A stretch of DNA of 64,000 nt, taken from NCBI GenBank assembly GCA_903952145.1, contig CAJBES010000096.1:22095-86094 (forward strand), in the 5' to 3' direction. The translations under genes were made by a program, and so were the position numbers. Every line of letters starts with the position of its first letter. Position 1 is the first letter of the stretch. The notes beneath the pieces are model-generated. The model saw nothing but the letters and a program-made list of their open reading frames with translations, ran no database searches and was not told the origin of the DNA. Below, one piece after another: positions 30,611 through 39,585 of this stretch. The stretch comes from an uncultured Opitutaceae bacterium (GTDB lineage Bacteria; Verrucomicrobiota; Verrucomicrobiia; Opitutales; Opitutaceae).

Positions 30611-32551
30611 TCAGACTTTGGGGGTGGCTGCGGCGGGCGGCGGGGTGACCGTCGCAGGCGGCGGGGGAGGACCGGGATCGCGCTTCGCGTAAGTGACGTT
30701 CCAGAGGGCATCGAGCAGCGGTTGCTCAAGTTCGAAGAGGGCGGCGTATTTTTCCGAGCCGGCGATCTGCAGGTTGCCACCAACGCGCTCGGTGAAGAGC
30801 AGGGTTTCGGTTTCGGTCTGCTCGCCAGTGCCGGCCGGGAGGGCCACGGTAAGCTCGAGGCGATAGCGCCAGGGGCGCTCCTCGCCGCCGGCGGGAACCT
30901 TGTCGGCGAACCCGTCTTGGACAAAGCGCCGGGCGCGGAGTGTGCGCAGCTGCGCGGCGAGGGCGTGCAGCGGTGTGCCGGCAGGTTCGTTCACGAGGGC
31001 TTGATCAGCGACGACGGTGCCGTCCTGCAGATCGGTGATTTTCAGGACGGTGAGGCGGGCGGCGGTGGGGAACTCGCGGAGGAGGCGCTCGCGGTAGGCG
31101 AGGGGCGAGACGGCGGTTGCGGCGAGGATGGCGGGGTCCACGGCGTAGATGAAGCGCTCGTCGGCGAGACGGGCGTAGGCGCGGCCGTCTCGCGGGGTGG
31201 TGACACCGATCTGAAGCCGAAGCGTGCTGGTGGTGTTACGGGCGGCGAGAGTGAGTGTGACCTCGCGCTCGGGCTGGTTGAAGCCCCAGTTCTCCAAGTC
31301 AGCGTCGGCCGGGGCGTCGCTTTGGAATTTCAGTGCGGCGAGGCGGGAGAGCTGGTCGATGAGGCGCTGCACGGTGCCGAGGTCGGCGGGCTGGGTCGGC
31401 GGGCCCTGGGTGGCGTCGCGCCGGGCGATCTGCCAGGGGGCCTCACCGCCGGTGGCGCTGTCGAGGCGTTGCAGGACGAACTCAGGCTGGTTGGGAGCGG
31501 CCAGGGTGAGGCCGGTGACGGCGGTGGGGTCAAAATCAAGGATGCGGGTTTCGCGGAGGACTTCCTGGGCGTTGCGCAGTGCGTCGAGAAGGTTGGCGGG
31601 GATGGCGACAGTGAAGACGGCGGACTTGCCTTCGATGGCGGCGGTGAACTCGATGTCGGGTCGTGAGTTGGCGTCGGCGCCGCTGCCGCTGGCAGCTTCA
31701 GCGATCGCGGTGGTGCCAAGTTCGGCCCCGAGGATGAGGGTCTCACGGCGGTTGTTGCCCTCCAGGGTGATGCGGAGGGTGTGAGCGGCGCCGGGGAGGG
31801 GCTCACTGTTCGCTGCGGTGAAGGCGCGGACGCGGAGCGTATTGAGGGCATTGATGGCGAGTTCGGTGGCGGTCTTGTTGGCGCGGGCGATGATGGGCGC
31901 TTCGAAGGTCCACCGGCTGGCCTCACGGCGGAGCCGCACGCGGAGGTTGGCGGAATTCTGGAGGGTGAGGGAGCGGGCCTCGAAGACGGGGATGGTGAAG
32001 AGTGTGTCGGCGCGCAGTTCCTCGGCCTTGAGGGCGAGGCTGCGGGCGAGGCTTTGGCTGACCACATGCACCCGGGTGCCATCGGGCGAGAGCACATAGA
32101 GGCGGTTGCCGACCTTGGTTTCGTCGCCGAGGCGGAGGGTGACGGGAGCGGCGGCACCATCGCCGGAGGTGAAAGTGACACTGAGCCGAGGTGCGGCGAG
32201 GCCGTAGTCGGTGAGCGACTGGCCGTTTTTCTCCAGATCGCGGACGGTGAAACTGGTCTCATGCTCAAGGAACTGGAGTTCGTTGACGATGCGGCTGACC
32301 GCATGCGGGTTGGCGGGCCAGTCGATGGGCTCGGTGAGAGACCAGCTGTCACCGGTGCGCCGGAGGCTGAGGGCGGGGAGGCCGGGGCCGGCGATGAGCA
32401 AAGTGCGGAGGTCGGCGGTCTCGGGGCCGAGGACGCGGCGGCGGGCCTCAAGGGAGGCGCGCTCGGTGCGCCAGCCGCGCTCGAACATGAAGATGAAGAA
32501 GAAGAGCGCGACGTTGAGAAAGACGAGGACGAGTGTGACTTTGGTGCGCAT
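30611..32551 (-). CDS. DUF4340 domain-containing protein
   Basis: Protein of 646 residues. Residues about 5-24 (VTLVLVFLNVALFFFIFMF) anchor it in the membrane. The rest contains DUF4340-type repeats, recognisable by SWSLTEPIDWPANPHAVSRI, NELQFLEHETSF and DYGLAAPRLSVTF, then similar units such as WTFEAPIIARANKTATE and WGFNQPEREVTLTLA. The C-terminus is proline-rich. DUF4340 proteins commonly sit beside GldG-like auxiliary proteins and ABC-2 transporters, as here, and are thought to be part of that membrane complex. It is 11 bases from the GldG gene. The transported substrate is unknown. Confidence 0.9.
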   Translation of the reverse strand: MRTKVTLVLVFLNVALFFFIFMFERGWRTERASLEARRRVLGPETADLRTLLIAGPGLPALSLRRTGDSWSLTEPIDWPANPHAVSRIVNELQFLEHETSFTVRDLEKNGQSLTDYGLAAPRLSVTFTSGDGAAAPVTLRLGDETKVGNRLYVLSPDGTRVHVVSQSLARSLALKAEELRADTLFTIPVFEARSLTLQNSANLRVRLRREASRWTFEAPIIARANKTATELAINALNTLRVRAFTAANSEPLPGAAHTLRITLEGNNRRETLILGAELGTTAIAEAASGSGADANSRPDIEFTAAIEGKSAVFTVAIPANLLDALRNAQEVLRETRILDFDPTAVTGLTLAAPNQPEFVLQRLDSATGGEAPWQIARRDATQGPPTQPADLGTVQRLIDQLSRLAALKFQSDAPADADLENWGFNQPEREVTLTLAARNTTSTLRLQIGVTTPRDGRAYARLADERFIYAVDPAILAATAVSPLAYRERLLREFPTAARLTVLKITDLQDGTVVADQALVNEPAGTPLHALAAQLRTLRARRFVQDGFADKVPAGGEERPWRYRLELTVALPAGTGEQTETETLLFTERVGGNLQIAGSEKYAALFELEQPLLDALWNVTYAKRDPGPPPPPATVTPPPAAATPKV

Positions 32552-32562
32552 GGCAGGGGGGG

Positions 32563-34053
32563 TCAGTTGCGGCGGGACCAGTAGACGAAGAGGCCGAGGA
32601 ACGCGGCGATGCCGGGCAGGGCGACCATGAGACTGTAGCGGAGCTGGGTGAGTTCGCGCTGGTTGAGCGAGAGCTGGAAACGCTCGATCGGACGGGCAGG
32701 GATTTTGAGCTGGGTGTCGCGCTCGACGGCCCAGTTCACGGCATTGAGGAAGAGCGTGAGGTTGCCCTCGCTGGCGAGGCGCTGGTTGACGACGAGGTCG
32801 CCGGTGCCGAAGGCGATGAGGCGGCCGGTGCGCACACTGAAGGGGAGGTTATCGCGCATCTGGACGCGTTCGGAGGCGACGATGACCCCGAGCCGGTTAG
32901 CGGGGGCCATGTTGGGCAGGCCTTTGAGGTCCACCCCGGGGGTGTATTCGGGCACGCGGCGCTGGCGGTAGGAGGCCTCGCCCCAGGCGGTGGGGTAGGT
33001 GGCGGCGAGGACGGTGGCGAGCAGGCCGTTGCCGGAGGCCCGGCCGGGATCGGGGCGGACGCTGCGGCAGAGGCCGACGCGCAGGGTCATGCGGTAGTCG
33101 AGGAGAGTCTGGGTAACGGGATGCGGGGAGAAGTTGCGCAGGATGAAGTCGCCGTTGTCGGAAAAACTCTCGGGATTGGTGTCGTAAATGGCGACATCGT
33201 CGACGAGCACGCCCCAGTCATAAAGCAGATCGTCAAGCCCGTGGGGCACTTCGGGGGCGAGCAGGAGGATCATGCGGCCGGCACGGGTGGCGAGGTATTG
33301 GCGGAGGAGCTCCTGCTCACTGGCGTCGTAGCGGCCCTGGGGCGCGGCGGCGATGATGAGGGCGGCGTCCTCGGGAATCTTGCGCGCCGTGCTGAGCTGG
33401 AGGAGGTCGATGTCGAAGTTGCGGAGCTTGAGCTGGTCGTTGAGGGCGGAGAGGCCGCGGGCGGGGTCCACATCATCAGGGCGGAGTTCGCCATGGCCGG
33501 TGAGAAAGTAGATTTTTTTGCGCTCCGGGCTGGAGACATCGAGGATGGCGGCGGTCATCGTCTGCTCCCCGAGGAAGGCCTTTTTTTCGAGGGCCTCGAC
33601 GCGATAGAGTTCGTCGAGGGTGACGACGCGGCGCTTGTCGGCGCAGGTGAGGAGAATGACGTTGGGCTGCTCGAGGCCGAGCTGGTCGGCGTCGCGGCGG
33701 CGCTGGTAGACGTCGATATATTCGACGGTGATGCGGGCGGGACGGCCCTCGGTGGCGTAGGCGTATTCGCGGAGGAGGCCGTTGAGATCGCGCCAGGCCT
33801 GGGCGACCTCGGAGTTCTCGGCGTCCTCGGTGAAGGTGGCGATGATGCGGACGGGGAGCTGGAGGTTGCGGAGATAGGAGATGGTTTCGGGCGAGAGGGA
33901 ATGGCGGCGGTGCTGGGTGAGGTCGAAACGCCAGGCGTAGTTGCGGGCGAGGTAATTCAGTCCGCCGAAGAAGGAGAGAAACAGGATGGCCTGGAGCACG
34001 AGGTTGACCGTGCGGAGCCAGCGGGCGGTGCGGAAGCTGTCGGACGCGTGCAT
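32563..34053 (-). CDS. GldG-like ABC transporter auxiliary protein
   Basis: Protein of 496 residues with an N-terminal membrane segment (about 18-38) and one at the C-terminus (LMVALPGIAAFLGLFVYWS). The soluble middle matches the ABC_transp_aux/GldG family: YAWRFDLTQHRRHSLSPETI near the start, IYFLTGHGELRPDD near residue 180, and LLAPEVPHGLDDLLYDWGV near 270. GldG was first described in flavobacterial gliding, but homologues are widespread in non-gliding bacteria, so gliding should not be assumed. It lies between the DUF4340 gene and the ABC-2 permease gene, with 6-11 base gaps, in one operon. Confidence 0.9.
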   Translation of the reverse strand: MHASDSFRTARWLRTVNLVLQAILFLSFFGGLNYLARNYAWRFDLTQHRRHSLSPETISYLRNLQLPVRIIATFTEDAENSEVAQAWRDLNGLLREYAYATEGRPARITVEYIDVYQRRRDADQLGLEQPNVILLTCADKRRVVTLDELYRVEALEKKAFLGEQTMTAAILDVSSPERKKIYFLTGHGELRPDDVDPARGLSALNDQLKLRNFDIDLLQLSTARKIPEDAALIIAAAPQGRYDASEQELLRQYLATRAGRMILLLAPEVPHGLDDLLYDWGVLVDDVAIYDTNPESFSDNGDFILRNFSPHPVTQTLLDYRMTLRVGLCRSVRPDPGRASGNGLLATVLAATYPTAWGEASYRQRRVPEYTPGVDLKGLPNMAPANRLGVIVASERVQMRDNLPFSVRTGRLIAFGTGDLVVNQRLASEGNLTLFLNAVNWAVERDTQLKIPARPIERFQLSLNQRELTQLRYSLMVALPGIAAFLGLFVYWSRRN

Positions 34054-34059
34054 GGCGGA

Positions 34060-34821
34060 TCAGCTGTGCAGGAGCTTGGCCTCGACGCCGAGGATGCTAA
34101 AGATGAGCGCGAGCACGGTGCTGCTGAAATAGAAGAGGAGCTGGCGCGTGTCCACGACCCCGCGGGTGAAGTCTTCGTAATGCCGGAAGATCTGCGCATA
34201 CTCGACCGCAGCCTTGACGGATTGGAGCACCTCGCGGTCGAGCCATTGGGAGTCCTGAAGGAAGCGGCCGCCGATGATGAGGGCGAAGAGCATCGTGAAG
34301 CAGAGGATGCCGGCGACGGCCTGGTTGCGCGAGAGCGAGCTGGCGAAGACCCCGACGGCGATGAAGAGCAGGCCGGAGACGGCGACAAAGAGATAGCCGC
34401 CAAGGAGCGGGCCGGAGTCGAGGAAGCGCGCGTCACTGGCGAAACGATGGAGGATCCAGAAAAATCCGCCGGTGGCGCTCCAGAGGGTGAGATAAAGGCA
34501 GTAGGCCGCGGCGTATTTGCCGAGCACCACTTCGGTGGTGGTGACGGGGGTCGTGAGCAGAGTTTCGATGGTCCCGAGACGGCGCTCCTCGGCGAGGCAT
34601 TTCATCGTGAGGAGCGGCACCATGAAGAAGACGGGCAGCCAGAAGAGCTGGAAGAAGACGTGGGCGGGCGAGTTTTCCTGCGGGGCCCGGCTGTAGCTTT
34701 CGAGGATGCCGGTAAAAATGAAGCCCATGAACACGAGGAAGGCGGTTGCGGCAATGTAGGTGCTCGGGCTGACGAGCAGCATGCGGAGCTCGTGGCTGAG
34801 GAGGGTGAAGAAATGGCGCAT
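34060..34821 (-). CDS. ABC-2 type transporter permease (GldF-like)
   Basis: Protein of 253 residues with about six membrane segments. It begins MRHFFTLLSHELRMLLVSPS, then TYIAATAFLVFMGFIFTGIL, and has the conserved cytoplasmic loop PLLTMKCLAEERRLGTIETLLTTP near residues 70-90, where the ATPase docks. I chose the ATG at 34821, since upstream in-frame codons overlap the ATPase gene in another frame. It forms the membrane part of the exporter whose ATPase is encoded 4 bases upstream and whose auxiliary proteins follow. Confidence 0.9.
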   Translation of the reverse strand: MRHFFTLLSHELRMLLVSPSTYIAATAFLVFMGFIFTGILESYSRAPQENSPAHVFFQLFWLPVFFMVPLLTMKCLAEERRLGTIETLLTTPVTTTEVVLGKYAAAYCLYLTLWSATGGFFWILHRFASDARFLDSGPLLGGYLFVAVSGLLFIAVGVFASSLSRNQAVAGILCFTMLFALIIGGRFLQDSQWLDREVLQSVKAAVEYAQIFRHYEDFTRGVVDTRQLLFYFSSTVLALIFSILGVEAKLLHS

Positions 34822-34825
34822 GGCT

Positions 34826-35815
34826 TCAGTTTTTCCGTGGCGGGTCGGAGCGCACATCCCAGCTGCGGCGCGTGGCTGCGAGGAATACATCCTCGAGGGT
34901 GGGGTGGGCGCGGCTGAGGGCGCGCACGCGGAGGCCCGCGTCGGCGAGGACGCGGAGGAGGGGCTCACCGAGCGCAGTGTCGCTGGCGGTGGTCAGGGTG
35001 AGGGTGACAAAACCGAGGGGGTCCGGCTCGCTGGTGTCGGCCAGTCGCAGGGAGGGCTCGACGACGGCGAGCAAGGCGGGAAGCGTGGTGAGGTCGCCGG
35101 CCACCTCGGCCTGGTAGGAGGAGCGGCCGAGGATCTCGCGCCGGAGATCGGCGGGGGTGCCTTGGGCAACGACGCGGCCCTGGTTGATGATGAGCACGCG
35201 GTCGCAGGTCATCTCGATCTCGGGGAGGATGTGGGAGGAGATGATGACGGTCATGCGGCCGCGGAGGCTGGCGATGAGATCGCGGACAATGAGGATCTGG
35301 TGGGGATCGAGGCCGATGGTGGGCTCGTCCATGATGATGACGGGCGGCTCGGCCAGGATGGATTCGGCGATGCCGACGCGCTGGCGGAAACCCTTGGAGA
35401 GTTTGCCGATGATCTTGTGCCGGACGCGCTTGAGGTCGCAGAGCTCGAGGACCTCGTCGATACGCGGGCCGAGCTTGCCACGGGGAATCTCCTTCAGGCG
35501 CCCGCGAAAGTAGAAATACTCGGAGACGCGCATGTCCTCGGGCAGCGGGTTGTTCTCGGGCATGTAACCGATGAGGCGTTTGACGGCGTCAGGCTGCGAG
35601 GCCACCGGGTGGCCGCAGATCGCCACATGACCGGAGGTGGCCGGCAGGTAGCCGGTGAGGATGCGCATGGTGGTGGACTTGCCAGCGCCGTTGGGGCCGA
35701 GGAAGCCGAGGATCTCGCCGCGCGCGAGGCGGAAGCTAATGTCGTTCACGGCCATCACCCCGGCGTAGTTCTTGACGAGGTGGGAGACTTCGATGGCGGG
35801 CGGGGCGTCGGGCAT
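34826..35815 (-). CDS. ABC transporter ATP-binding protein (GldA-like)
   Basis: ATPase of 329 residues. Walker A GPNGAGKST at 40-48, Q-loop IGYMPENNPLPED, signature LSKGFRQRVGIAES (the LSKG form is common in this ABC-2 subgroup in place of LSGG), Walker B VIIMDEPTIGLD and switch histidine ISSHILPE are all present. The C-terminal 90 residues form the extra domain typical of GldA/YhaQ-type exporters. ATG at 35815 gives MPDAPPAIEVSHLVKNYAG, the usual family start; a further ATG at 35839 is possible. It is the first ABC gene in the operon and follows birA by 36 bases. Confidence 0.94.
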   Translation of the reverse strand: MPDAPPAIEVSHLVKNYAGVMAVNDISFRLARGEILGFLGPNGAGKSTTMRILTGYLPATSGHVAICGHPVASQPDAVKRLIGYMPENNPLPEDMRVSEYFYFRGRLKEIPRGKLGPRIDEVLELCDLKRVRHKIIGKLSKGFRQRVGIAESILAEPPVIIMDEPTIGLDPHQILIVRDLIASLRGRMTVIISSHILPEIEMTCDRVLIINQGRVVAQGTPADLRREILGRSSYQAEVAGDLTTLPALLAVVEPSLRLADTSEPDPLGFVTLTLTTASDTALGEPLLRVLADAGLRVRALSRAHPTLEDVFLAATRRSWDVRSDPPRKN

Positions 35816-35851
35816 GCGATGAGGTTTACTGTGGCGCAACCGGGGCCGGGC

Positions 35852-36841
35852 TCAACCTGCTTTCTCAAGCGTGACCTCGCCAGCGGTGAAGCGGTGGGTG
35901 CGGCCGCGTTCGTCGCGGATGAGGAGCGAGCCGGCATCGTCGATCCCGCGGGCTGTGCCGGTGATGCGACGCGTGCCTTGGAGCACCGTGACCGGCCGGC
36001 CGCGGAGGATGTCGTGCCGGTGCCACAGGTCGGCAATCTTGTCGAGGTGGTCGCCCGCGATAAATTGGCCGTAGGCGAGGAGGACGCGACCGATGAGGGC
36101 AGCCGTAAAACGGTTGAGGTCGAGCGGGGCGCCGGTCTGGGCGGCGAGCGAGGTGGCGTGGCGGGCGAGTTCGCCCGGCCAGGCGGAGGCGGCGCTGTTG
36201 ACGTTGAGGCCCAGACCGAAGACGAGATCGCGCACCTGGTCGGCGTCGATCCGGGCCTCGGTGAGCATGCCGCCGGCCTTGCGGCCGTCGAAGAGGAGGT
36301 CGTTGGGCCACTTGAGCCCGGGGCGGACGCCGCAGAAGTTGGCGATAAGTTCGCAGAGGCTGGCTCCCATCCAGAGGGTGAAGGTGGCAAGGCGGGCCGG
36401 AGTGAGGCGGGGGCGGAAGGCGAAGCTGGCGTAGAGGTTGCCGTTGACCTCGCTGTGCCAGACGCGCCCGAGGCGGCCGCGGCCGCATGTCTGTCGTTGT
36501 GCGAGAACGACAAAAGGGGCGGGTTGGCCGGCAGCCAGCAGGCGGACGGCCTCGTCGTTGGTGCTGTCCACGGAGTTGAGCAGGGTAAGCGGGACATCGC
36601 GCTCCCGGGACTGCAGATGGGCCTCGATGAAGGTGGCATGCAGGGTGGCGGGCCGGCCGGCGAGACGGTAGCCACGGGATTTGACAGCCTCGAAGACGAA
36701 ACCCTGACCGCGCAGCCTCTCCATGTGCTGCCAGACCGCGACGCGACTGACCCCAAGCTTCCGGGCCAGCGCGGCGCCGGAGACGAAGCCGGGTTCGGCA
36801 GCGAGAGCTTCGCGGAGAATGACGAGATTGGAGGAGGGCAT
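35852..36841 (-). CDS. birA: Biotin-[acetyl-CoA-carboxylase] ligase with HTH domain
   Basis: Attaches biotin to the carboxyl carrier protein of acetyl-CoA carboxylase through biotinyl-AMP. The 329-residue protein has an N-terminal winged-helix domain (residues 1-60, GAALARKLGVSRVAVWQHME) that could bind DNA as in E. coli BirA, and a catalytic domain with LNSVDSTNDEA, the biotinyl-AMP loop TCGRGRLGRVWHS, LKWPNDLLFDGRKAGGML and a short C-terminal beta domain. Start ATG at 36841 (MPSSNLVILREAL). The 297 bases to the next gene (plus strand) form a divergent promoter region in which I see no clear motif. Confidence 0.93.
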   Translation of the reverse strand: MPSSNLVILREALAAEPGFVSGAALARKLGVSRVAVWQHMERLRGQGFVFEAVKSRGYRLAGRPATLHATFIEAHLQSRERDVPLTLLNSVDSTNDEAVRLLAAGQPAPFVVLAQRQTCGRGRLGRVWHSEVNGNLYASFAFRPRLTPARLATFTLWMGASLCELIANFCGVRPGLKWPNDLLFDGRKAGGMLTEARIDADQVRDLVFGLGLNVNSAASAWPGELARHATSLAAQTGAPLDLNRFTAALIGRVLLAYGQFIAGDHLDKIADLWHRHDILRGRPVTVLQGTRRITGTARGIDDAGSLLIRDERGRTHRFTAGEVTLEKAG

Positions 36842-37138
36842 GCGGGCGGCGATGACGACAGTGCAACTAGAAGGGCGGCGGCCATGCCGGTGCAAATGTC
36901 ATTTGAGATATTTCAGACCGAGGCGGCGGCCGGCTGGTTCCCTGCGGGGATGAGTGCGGCGTCGGCAGCCGGGTGGCCGCCGTTCCGTTGGTGAGGGGCA
37001 AGGGGGCTCCTGCCCAGCTGGGAAGCACTGCGGGCAGGCGGGTGGCATTGATTGGATCCGCCGGCCCCGGGCAGCCCCGAAGATCCATCTTTTGTCCGGT
37101 TTGGCGCAACGCGTGTTGCCACAGGCGTGGAGGCGCTT

Positions 37139-38257
37139 ATGCAGGAGTGCATGCCCATGTCCTCCCGTGAACGCGTGCTGGCCGTATTGCGCGGCCAACG
37201 GCCCGACTGCGTGCCGTGGTTTGGTGATCTCGACTATCTGGCCACCGCGCTGATCGGGCGCGGGCAGCGGCCGAAGGGATTCAAGCAAAGTGCCGCCTAC
37301 CTCGACTGGCACCGCGAGCTGCGCCTCGGCTTTTACCTGCAGGGTTATTTTCCAATCCGGACGATGGTCGAAAACTGCCGCGTGACAGAGCGACAAGAGG
37401 GGCGCGACCGGATTCGTCGCATCGAGACACCACACGGCACGCTACAGGAGCGGTGGACGTGGCTGCCGGAATCGTTTACGGAGGGGCCGGTCGAGCACCT
37501 GCTGAAAAGCGCGGCGGACCTGCCGGCCTACCGGCACTGGCATGCCCATACCCGCTACGAACCGGACTATGCCTTCGGTGAAGACCGCGGGCGGCAGATC
37601 GGCGACAGCGGCCTGCACCTCGCCTACCTGCCGAAGAGTCCGTTCATGCAACTCGTGGCGCTGGACGCCGGCATCATCGCGACGGTGGACATGCTGGACG
37701 ACGCCCCAGAGCTGTTGGCGGAGACACTGGAGGTGGTGGGCCGTTCGCACGACGCGGCGGCGGCGCTGGCCGTGGCCGGCCCCGCGGAGGTGCTGATGAT
37801 TCCGGAGAACCTTTCCTCTGAGAGCGTGGGACCGGTGCTGTTCGAGAAGTTCATGCGGCCTTACCAGGAGAAGTGGACGGCGCGCATCCGGGCGGCGGGC
37901 AAGTTCTCGTGCATGCACCTCGACGGCACGCTGCGGGGTTTGTTGCGGCAGGAGTGCACGGTGGGCTTTGACTTCATCGAGAGTCTCACCCCGGCGCCGG
38001 TCGGCGACCTCGCGGTGGAGGACTGGGCGGGCTTCTGCGGGGACACGCCGACGGTGTTCTGGGGCGGCATTCCCGGGGCGTATTTTTCACCGACGGTGAG
38101 CGACGCGGAGTTCGAACGGCACACCCGTGCCGTGCTGGCGGTGATGCGGACGGAACCGCGCTATGTGCTGGGGGTGGCGGACCAAGTGCCACCGGACGGA
38201 CTGGAAAGCCGGTTGCGGCGCGTGGCGGAGCTGGTGGAGGAATGCGGCGCTTATTAG
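37139..38257 (+). CDS. Uroporphyrinogen decarboxylase (URO-D) family protein
   Basis: Protein of 372 residues in the URO-D/MtaA superfamily. Typical features are the start SSRERVLAVLRGQRPDCVPW, PAEVLMIPENLSSESVGPVL, FEKFMRPYQEKWTARIRAAG and KFSCMHLDGTLRGLLRQECT, where heme-pathway URO-D has a different active-site set. The heme enzyme's N-terminal RQAGRYLPEY-like motif is absent, so this is more likely a member of the methyltransferase or ether-cleaving side branch than HemE. A GGAGG box 5 bases before the ATG at 37139 decides the start. It stands alone on the plus strand. The substrate is unknown. Confidence 0.82.
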   Translation: MQECMPMSSRERVLAVLRGQRPDCVPWFGDLDYLATALIGRGQRPKGFKQSAAYLDWHRELRLGFYLQGYFPIRTMVENCRVTERQEGRDRIRRIETPHGTLQERWTWLPESFTEGPVEHLLKSAADLPAYRHWHAHTRYEPDYAFGEDRGRQIGDSGLHLAYLPKSPFMQLVALDAGIIATVDMLDDAPELLAETLEVVGRSHDAAAALAVAGPAEVLMIPENLSSESVGPVLFEKFMRPYQEKWTARIRAAGKFSCMHLDGTLRGLLRQECTVGFDFIESLTPAPVGDLAVEDWAGFCGDTPTVFWGGIPGAYFSPTVSDAEFERHTRAVLAVMRTEPRYVLGVADQVPPDGLESRLRRVAELVEECGAY

Positions 38258-38277
38258 CCGGTCGCAGGCAGCGCTAG

Positions 38278-38859
38278 CTACTTCGGTTTTTGGTAACCGA
38301 AGCCGTCGGTGCGGATATAGGTGCGGTCCGTCTCGCGACCAATGGCCTCGCTTTGCCCGGTGCCGAGCGCCTTGAGGTCGGCGGCAATGGCTTTGAGGCC
38401 GGCGATGTTTTCAAGGCGCTCGTCCTCGGCGTAGAGCATGAGGGCATAGGCTTCCGGGCTCATGCCGATAAGCGGAAGGGTGAAGCGGTTGAGCGCCCTG
38501 CCTGTCTCGGAGAAGTAGCGTTTCAGGGCGAGTTCGCCGAGGCCCTTGGTCGTGTTGATATCGCGTGAGCGGAAGACGGGGGGTCTTTTTTCGCGCACGA
38601 CGTAGTCGGGCAGGCGGATGATCTGGTTGCGGGGCTTGTCGATGTCGCGCTGGTCGGTCAGGTCCTCCTCAGCCTCGGGTGCGACCGGCTTGGGCGGAGC
38701 ATATTTGGGCATCTCGGCGGCAAGGGCGGCGGCGACAGCCGCGGAGACCGCGCGGGTGCGCCTGGGGGTTTCGGCCGGCGTGGTCGTGGCAGACTGCGCG
38801 GGCAGGTCGGAGGTGGTCAGGGTGAACAGGACAAGGACGAGCGGAGCGCGGAGGACCAT
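38278..38859 (-). CDS. Secreted hypothetical protein
   Basis: Protein of 193 residues. MVLRAPLVLVLFTLTTSDLPAQ is a likely signal peptide. The mature part has a proline/glutamate-rich linker, then IIRLPDYVVREKRPPVFRSR, DINTTKGLGELALKRYFSE and the remainder of a compact alpha-helical domain. I do not know the family; the wording gives the impression of a lineage-specific conserved protein. No enzyme motif. It converges on the URO-D gene and is followed upstream by another small membrane protein gene on the same strand. Confidence 0.65.
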   Translation of the reverse strand: MVLRAPLVLVLFTLTTSDLPAQSATTTPAETPRRTRAVSAAVAAALAAEMPKYAPPKPVAPEAEEDLTDQRDIDKPRNQIIRLPDYVVREKRPPVFRSRDINTTKGLGELALKRYFSETGRALNRFTLPLIGMSPEAYALMLYAEDERLENIAGLKAIAADLKALGTGQSEAIGRETDRTYIRTDGFGYQKPK

Positions 38860-38955
38860 GGAACAGATGGAAAGTTGCCGAGGGCGGGAGTTCCGTGCAA
38901 TCCGCGAAAGATGCAAAAGAAGCATGCCACGGTAGCAGAGGGGACCGGTTGGTCC

Positions 38956-39513
38956 TCAGGTTGGGGGCGGGGCGCCGGGTTTCACAAAGCGGCCCAGCAC
39001 GAGGCCGGCGACGGCAAAAGCGAGCACGCCGTAGAGCAGGTTCACGAGATGCCAGGCCCACGGGTGGTGCCACCAAATGGGATCGTTGCACTCCAGCAGC
39101 AGGCCGCCGAGCAGACCAACCCAGGCGCAGGTCACGATGCAGCAGGTGTAGCCCTTGAGGACGGGAGCGATTTTTTGAAGCAGGATGGCGAGCAACAGGG
39201 CCACGACAAAATAGTGGATGTAACCCTTGACGAACACCCCCGGCTCCATCTCCGCGTGGCTCTCGGCCACAAATTGAACGAGGACGCTTGGGCCGGTCTG
39301 AGTGAGTTCGGTCATGGTTTCGCGGTCAAGATGCGGCCCGGGCAAGAGATAGGTGCCGGTGACAGGGAAGAGAGGCCCCAGCATGGCGAGGGCGACGCGG
39401 TCGTCGGTTGCCTGCCTGAGCACTTTGTAGGGGAAGGGGCTCATCCAGAAGATGGCTCCGAACACGAACATGGCCAGCGCGGCGAGCGCCGGTGCGATCA
39501 CATAATTTTTCAT
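38956..39513 (-). CDS. Hypothetical membrane protein with four membrane segments
   Basis: Protein of 185 residues. Hydrophobic segments at about 6-24 (IAPALAALAMFVFGAIFWM), 100-118 (YFVVALLLAILLQKIAP), 122-140 (YTCCIVTCAWVGLLGGLLLE) and 155-175 (LLYGVLAFAVAGLVLGRFV). Between the first two lies a soluble loop of about 75 residues. The WMSPFPY and ECNDPIWWHHPWAWHLVN stretches are striking, the second carrying three tryptophans and three histidines that could bind a metal or quinone. No family is recognised. Confidence 0.65.
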   Translation of the reverse strand: MKNYVIAPALAALAMFVFGAIFWMSPFPYKVLRQATDDRVALAMLGPLFPVTGTYLLPGPHLDRETMTELTQTGPSVLVQFVAESHAEMEPGVFVKGYIHYFVVALLLAILLQKIAPVLKGYTCCIVTCAWVGLLGGLLLECNDPIWWHHPWAWHLVNLLYGVLAFAVAGLVLGRFVKPGAPPPT

Positions 39514-39585
39514 GGGGTATGGTGGGTTTGGCGGCAGAGCCGCGGAGTTTCTGACGCCTGAAACCTGCAGGCCAGACCGGTGGAT

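Noticed and set aside
32563..34053. Interpretation of the GldG/ABC locus as a gliding-motility system
   Set aside because: GldA/F/G-like exporters are common in non-gliding bacteria, and no other gld or spr genes are present.
29264..36994. Very long plus-strand frames (for example 29264-31666, 33121-34917, 34760-36994)
   Set aside because: All lie antisense to the AsmA, DUF4340, GldG, ABC and BirA genes and read as G/E/A-rich noise without domains.
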